The notes below the pieces were generated by a model. It was not told the DNA's origin and did no database searches. It was given only the letters and a program-made list of their open reading frames with translations. From positions 1-8,202 of the forward strand of contig CAKZXL010000091.1 of assembly GCA_937883885.1 (NCBI GenBank): 8,202 nucleotides of DNA. The letters are read 5' to 3'. The stretch is from an uncultured Aquincola sp. (lineage in GTDB: Bacteria > Pseudomonadota > Gammaproteobacteria > Burkholderiales > Burkholderiaceae). Shown piece after piece: positions 6,948 through 8,202 of the stretch (the stretch's first letter is position 1; each line of letters opens with the position of its first letter). The position numbers were made by a program, and so were the translations under genes.

Positions 6948-7724
6948 ATGCCGCTTGCCGCCGATACCGCCCCGCCTTCGTTCCGACCCATTGCGCCCGA
7001 TGCTGCCGGCGCCCCGCTGTACCGCGTGGTCAAGCGATCGCTGCTGCAGGCCATCGAGGCCGGCCGCTACCCCGCCGGTGGCGCTTTGCCCAGCGAGGCC
7101 GAGCTGTCGGCCGCGCTGGGCGTGTCCATCGGCACGCTGCGCCATGCGGTCGACGAGCTGGTGGCCGAGCACATCCTGGTGCGCCGCCAGGGCCGCGGCA
7201 CCTACGTGGCGATGCACAACACCGACCGCTTCCTGTTCCAGTTCTTCCATGTGGAACGCAGCGACGGCCTGCGCGAAGCCCCCAAGGTGGAGCTGGTGGC
7301 CTTCGAGCGTGTGCGGGCCGAACCCGAGGTGGCCGCGGTGCTGGGCATCAAGGCGGGCGATCCGGCCATCCAGGTGGACAACCGGCTGCTGCTGCAGGGC
7401 CGCGCCGTCATCCACGACCGGCTCACGCTGCCGGCGCCGCTGTTCAAGGGCCTGACCGAAAAGCGCTTCAAAGAAAGGCCCAGCACCATCTACCACCTGT
7501 ACCAGACCGAGTTCGGCATCACCGTCACCCGCGCGCAGGAACGGGCCCGCGCGGTGGCGGCCGACCGCAATGCCGCGCGCATCCTGGGCGTGCCGCAGGG
7601 CATGCCGGTGATGCAGGTGCTGCGCACCGCCCTCACCTTCGGCGACAAGCCGGTGGAGCACCGGCTGTCCACCATCAACACCACGCAGCACGACTACGTG
7701 CACCTGCTGTCGAGGCCGGCATGA
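6948..7724 (+). CDS. GntR-family transcriptional regulator (HutC/UTRA subfamily), probable regulator of sulfolactate genes
   Basis: A 258-residue DNA-binding regulator. Residues 24-87 are a GntR winged helix: PLYRVVKRSLLQAIEAGRYP, LPSEAELSAALGVSIGTLRHAV and the wing VRRQGRGTYVA. A linker leads to a UTRA effector domain (about 105-252), with IQVDNRLLLQGRAVIHDR, STIYHLYQTEFGITVTRAQE and a C-terminal EHRLSTINTTQHDY. UTRA domains bind small metabolites, so 3-sulfolactate or sulfopyruvate is a reasonable but unproven effector. The ATG at 6948 is preferred to a GTG at 6879: the longer form would place the palindromic operator inside the gene and adds 23 residues unlike the family. No clear Shine-Dalgarno precedes the ATG. 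It is divergent from suyA by 122 bases, and its stop overlaps the exporter start (ATGA), linking regulator and exporter. Confidence 0.9.
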   Translation: MPLAADTAPPSFRPIAPDAAGAPLYRVVKRSLLQAIEAGRYPAGGALPSEAELSAALGVSIGTLRHAVDELVAEHILVRRQGRGTYVAMHNTDRFLFQFFHVERSDGLREAPKVELVAFERVRAEPEVAAVLGIKAGDPAIQVDNRLLLQGRAVIHDRLTLPAPLFKGLTEKRFKERPSTIYHLYQTEFGITVTRAQERARAVAADRNAARILGVPQGMPVMQVLRTALTFGDKPVEHRLSTINTTQHDYVHLLSRPA

Positions 7725-8202
7725 CGGTGCGCCACCGCATGGCCGATGGCGCCGCCTGGGCGCTCAAGTCACCGTGGCTGGGCCTGCTGCCGGGCAGCGC
7801 GCTCACGGCCGTGGTGGCGCTGGCCGCCACCTTCGTGGCCACGCTGCAGGGCGGGCCGCAGTTGCTGTACGCCCTCTTCTTCGGTGTCGCCTTCCACTAC
7901 CTCAGCCAGGACGCGAAGACCAAGCCGGGCATCGAGTTCTGTTCACGCACGCTGCTGCGCTTCGGCGTCGGGCTGCTGGGCGCGCGCATCACGGCCACGC
8001 AGATCATCGGGCTGGGCTGGTTCACCGCCGGCGTGGTGGTGGCCGGTGTGCTCAGCACGCTGGCCATGGGCCTGCTGCTGGCGCGCTGGATGGGCATGAA
8101 CCGGGCGCAAGGCATCCTCTCGGGCGGCTCGGTGGCCATCTGCGGCGCGTCGGCGGCGCTCGCCATCTCGGCCGTGCTGCCGCGCGACAAGGACTCGGAC
8201 CG
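7721..8202 (+). CDS. suyZ: YeiH/UPF0324-family putative sulfate exporter, 3'-truncated by the window
   Basis: The first 160 codons of an integral membrane protein of the UPF0324 (PSE, putative sulfate exporter) family, usually about 330-350 residues; the rest lies right of the window. Marks: a first helix around LTAVVALAATFVATL, FCSRTLLRFGVGLLGARITATQI (74-96), where the family has a conserved LLRxGVxLLGxRIT stretch, and GILSGGSVAICGASAALAISAV near 131-152, matching the family's SICGASA. SuyZ of Paracoccus pantotrophus, encoded with suyAB, belongs to this family and is thought to export sulfate or sulfite from sulfolactate breakdown. Here it would remove the sulfite made by SuyAB or its oxidation product. 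The ATG overlaps the regulator stop, with GAGG five bases upstream (7712-7715). The family assignment is strong; the transported ion is not proven. Confidence 0.88.
   Translation, partial: MTVRHRMADGAAWALKSPWLGLLPGSALTAVVALAATFVATLQGGPQLLYALFFGVAFHYLSQDAKTKPGIEFCSRTLLRFGVGLLGARITATQIIGLGWFTAGVVVAGVLSTLAMGLLLARWMGMNRAQGILSGGSVAICGASAALAISAVLPRDKDSD

Noticed and set aside
1..8202. Mobile elements, CRISPR arrays, tRNA or rRNA genes
   Set aside because: No transposase or integrase, no regularly spaced repeats and no RNA gene patterns were seen; nearly the whole window is covered by protein genes, the only gaps being 51, 48 and 122 bases.

Overview
The window is very GC-rich, with densely packed genes that often overlap by a few bases. 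Gene content (a Bug/TctC-type receptor, a GntR/UTRA regulator, an AlkA-Ogt pair) suggests a betaproteobacterium of the Burkholderiales. That placement is inference; no rRNA or other marker gene is present.

Left part, + strand, positions 1-2340: an alkylation-repair cluster. It starts inside an AlkA-type 3-methyladenine DNA glycosylase, open at the left edge and possibly the C-terminal part of an Ada-AlkA fusion. It continues with an O6-methylguanine-DNA methyltransferase (ogt) and an EamA/DMT-family membrane transporter. Each junction is an ATGA overlap, so the three genes look like one operon.

Centre, - strand, positions 6825 down to 2337: a five-gene operon that I read as 3-sulfolactate catabolism. 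The order is suyA and suyB (the two subunits of (R)-sulfolactate sulfo-lyase), slcC ((S)-sulfolactate dehydrogenase, D-2-hydroxyacid dehydrogenase family), comC ((R)-sulfolactate dehydrogenase, Ldh family) and a tripartite-tricarboxylate-transporter (TTT) substrate-binding protein. Together the two dehydrogenases can act as a racemase: (S)-sulfolactate is oxidised to sulfopyruvate by SlcC, sulfopyruvate is reduced to (R)-sulfolactate by ComC, and SuyAB cleaves (R)-sulfolactate to pyruvate and sulfite. The operon's last stop codon overlaps the EamA stop tail to tail.

Right part, + strand, positions 6948-8202: a GntR/HutC-type regulator, divergent from suyA, overlaps by ATGA the start of a YeiH/UPF0324 putative sulfate exporter (suyZ type). 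The exporter runs off the right edge and would remove sulfite or sulfate made by the pathway. The 122-bp divergent region carries a near-perfect palindrome, GTCATtTAgATGAC, a good candidate operator.

The pathway is known from other bacteria. What deserves attention is its compact form here: the full racemase-plus-lyase set, a receptor without its TctA/TctB membrane partners in view, and a GntR-exporter pair facing the operon. Enzyme names for the two dehydrogenases rest partly on gene context.
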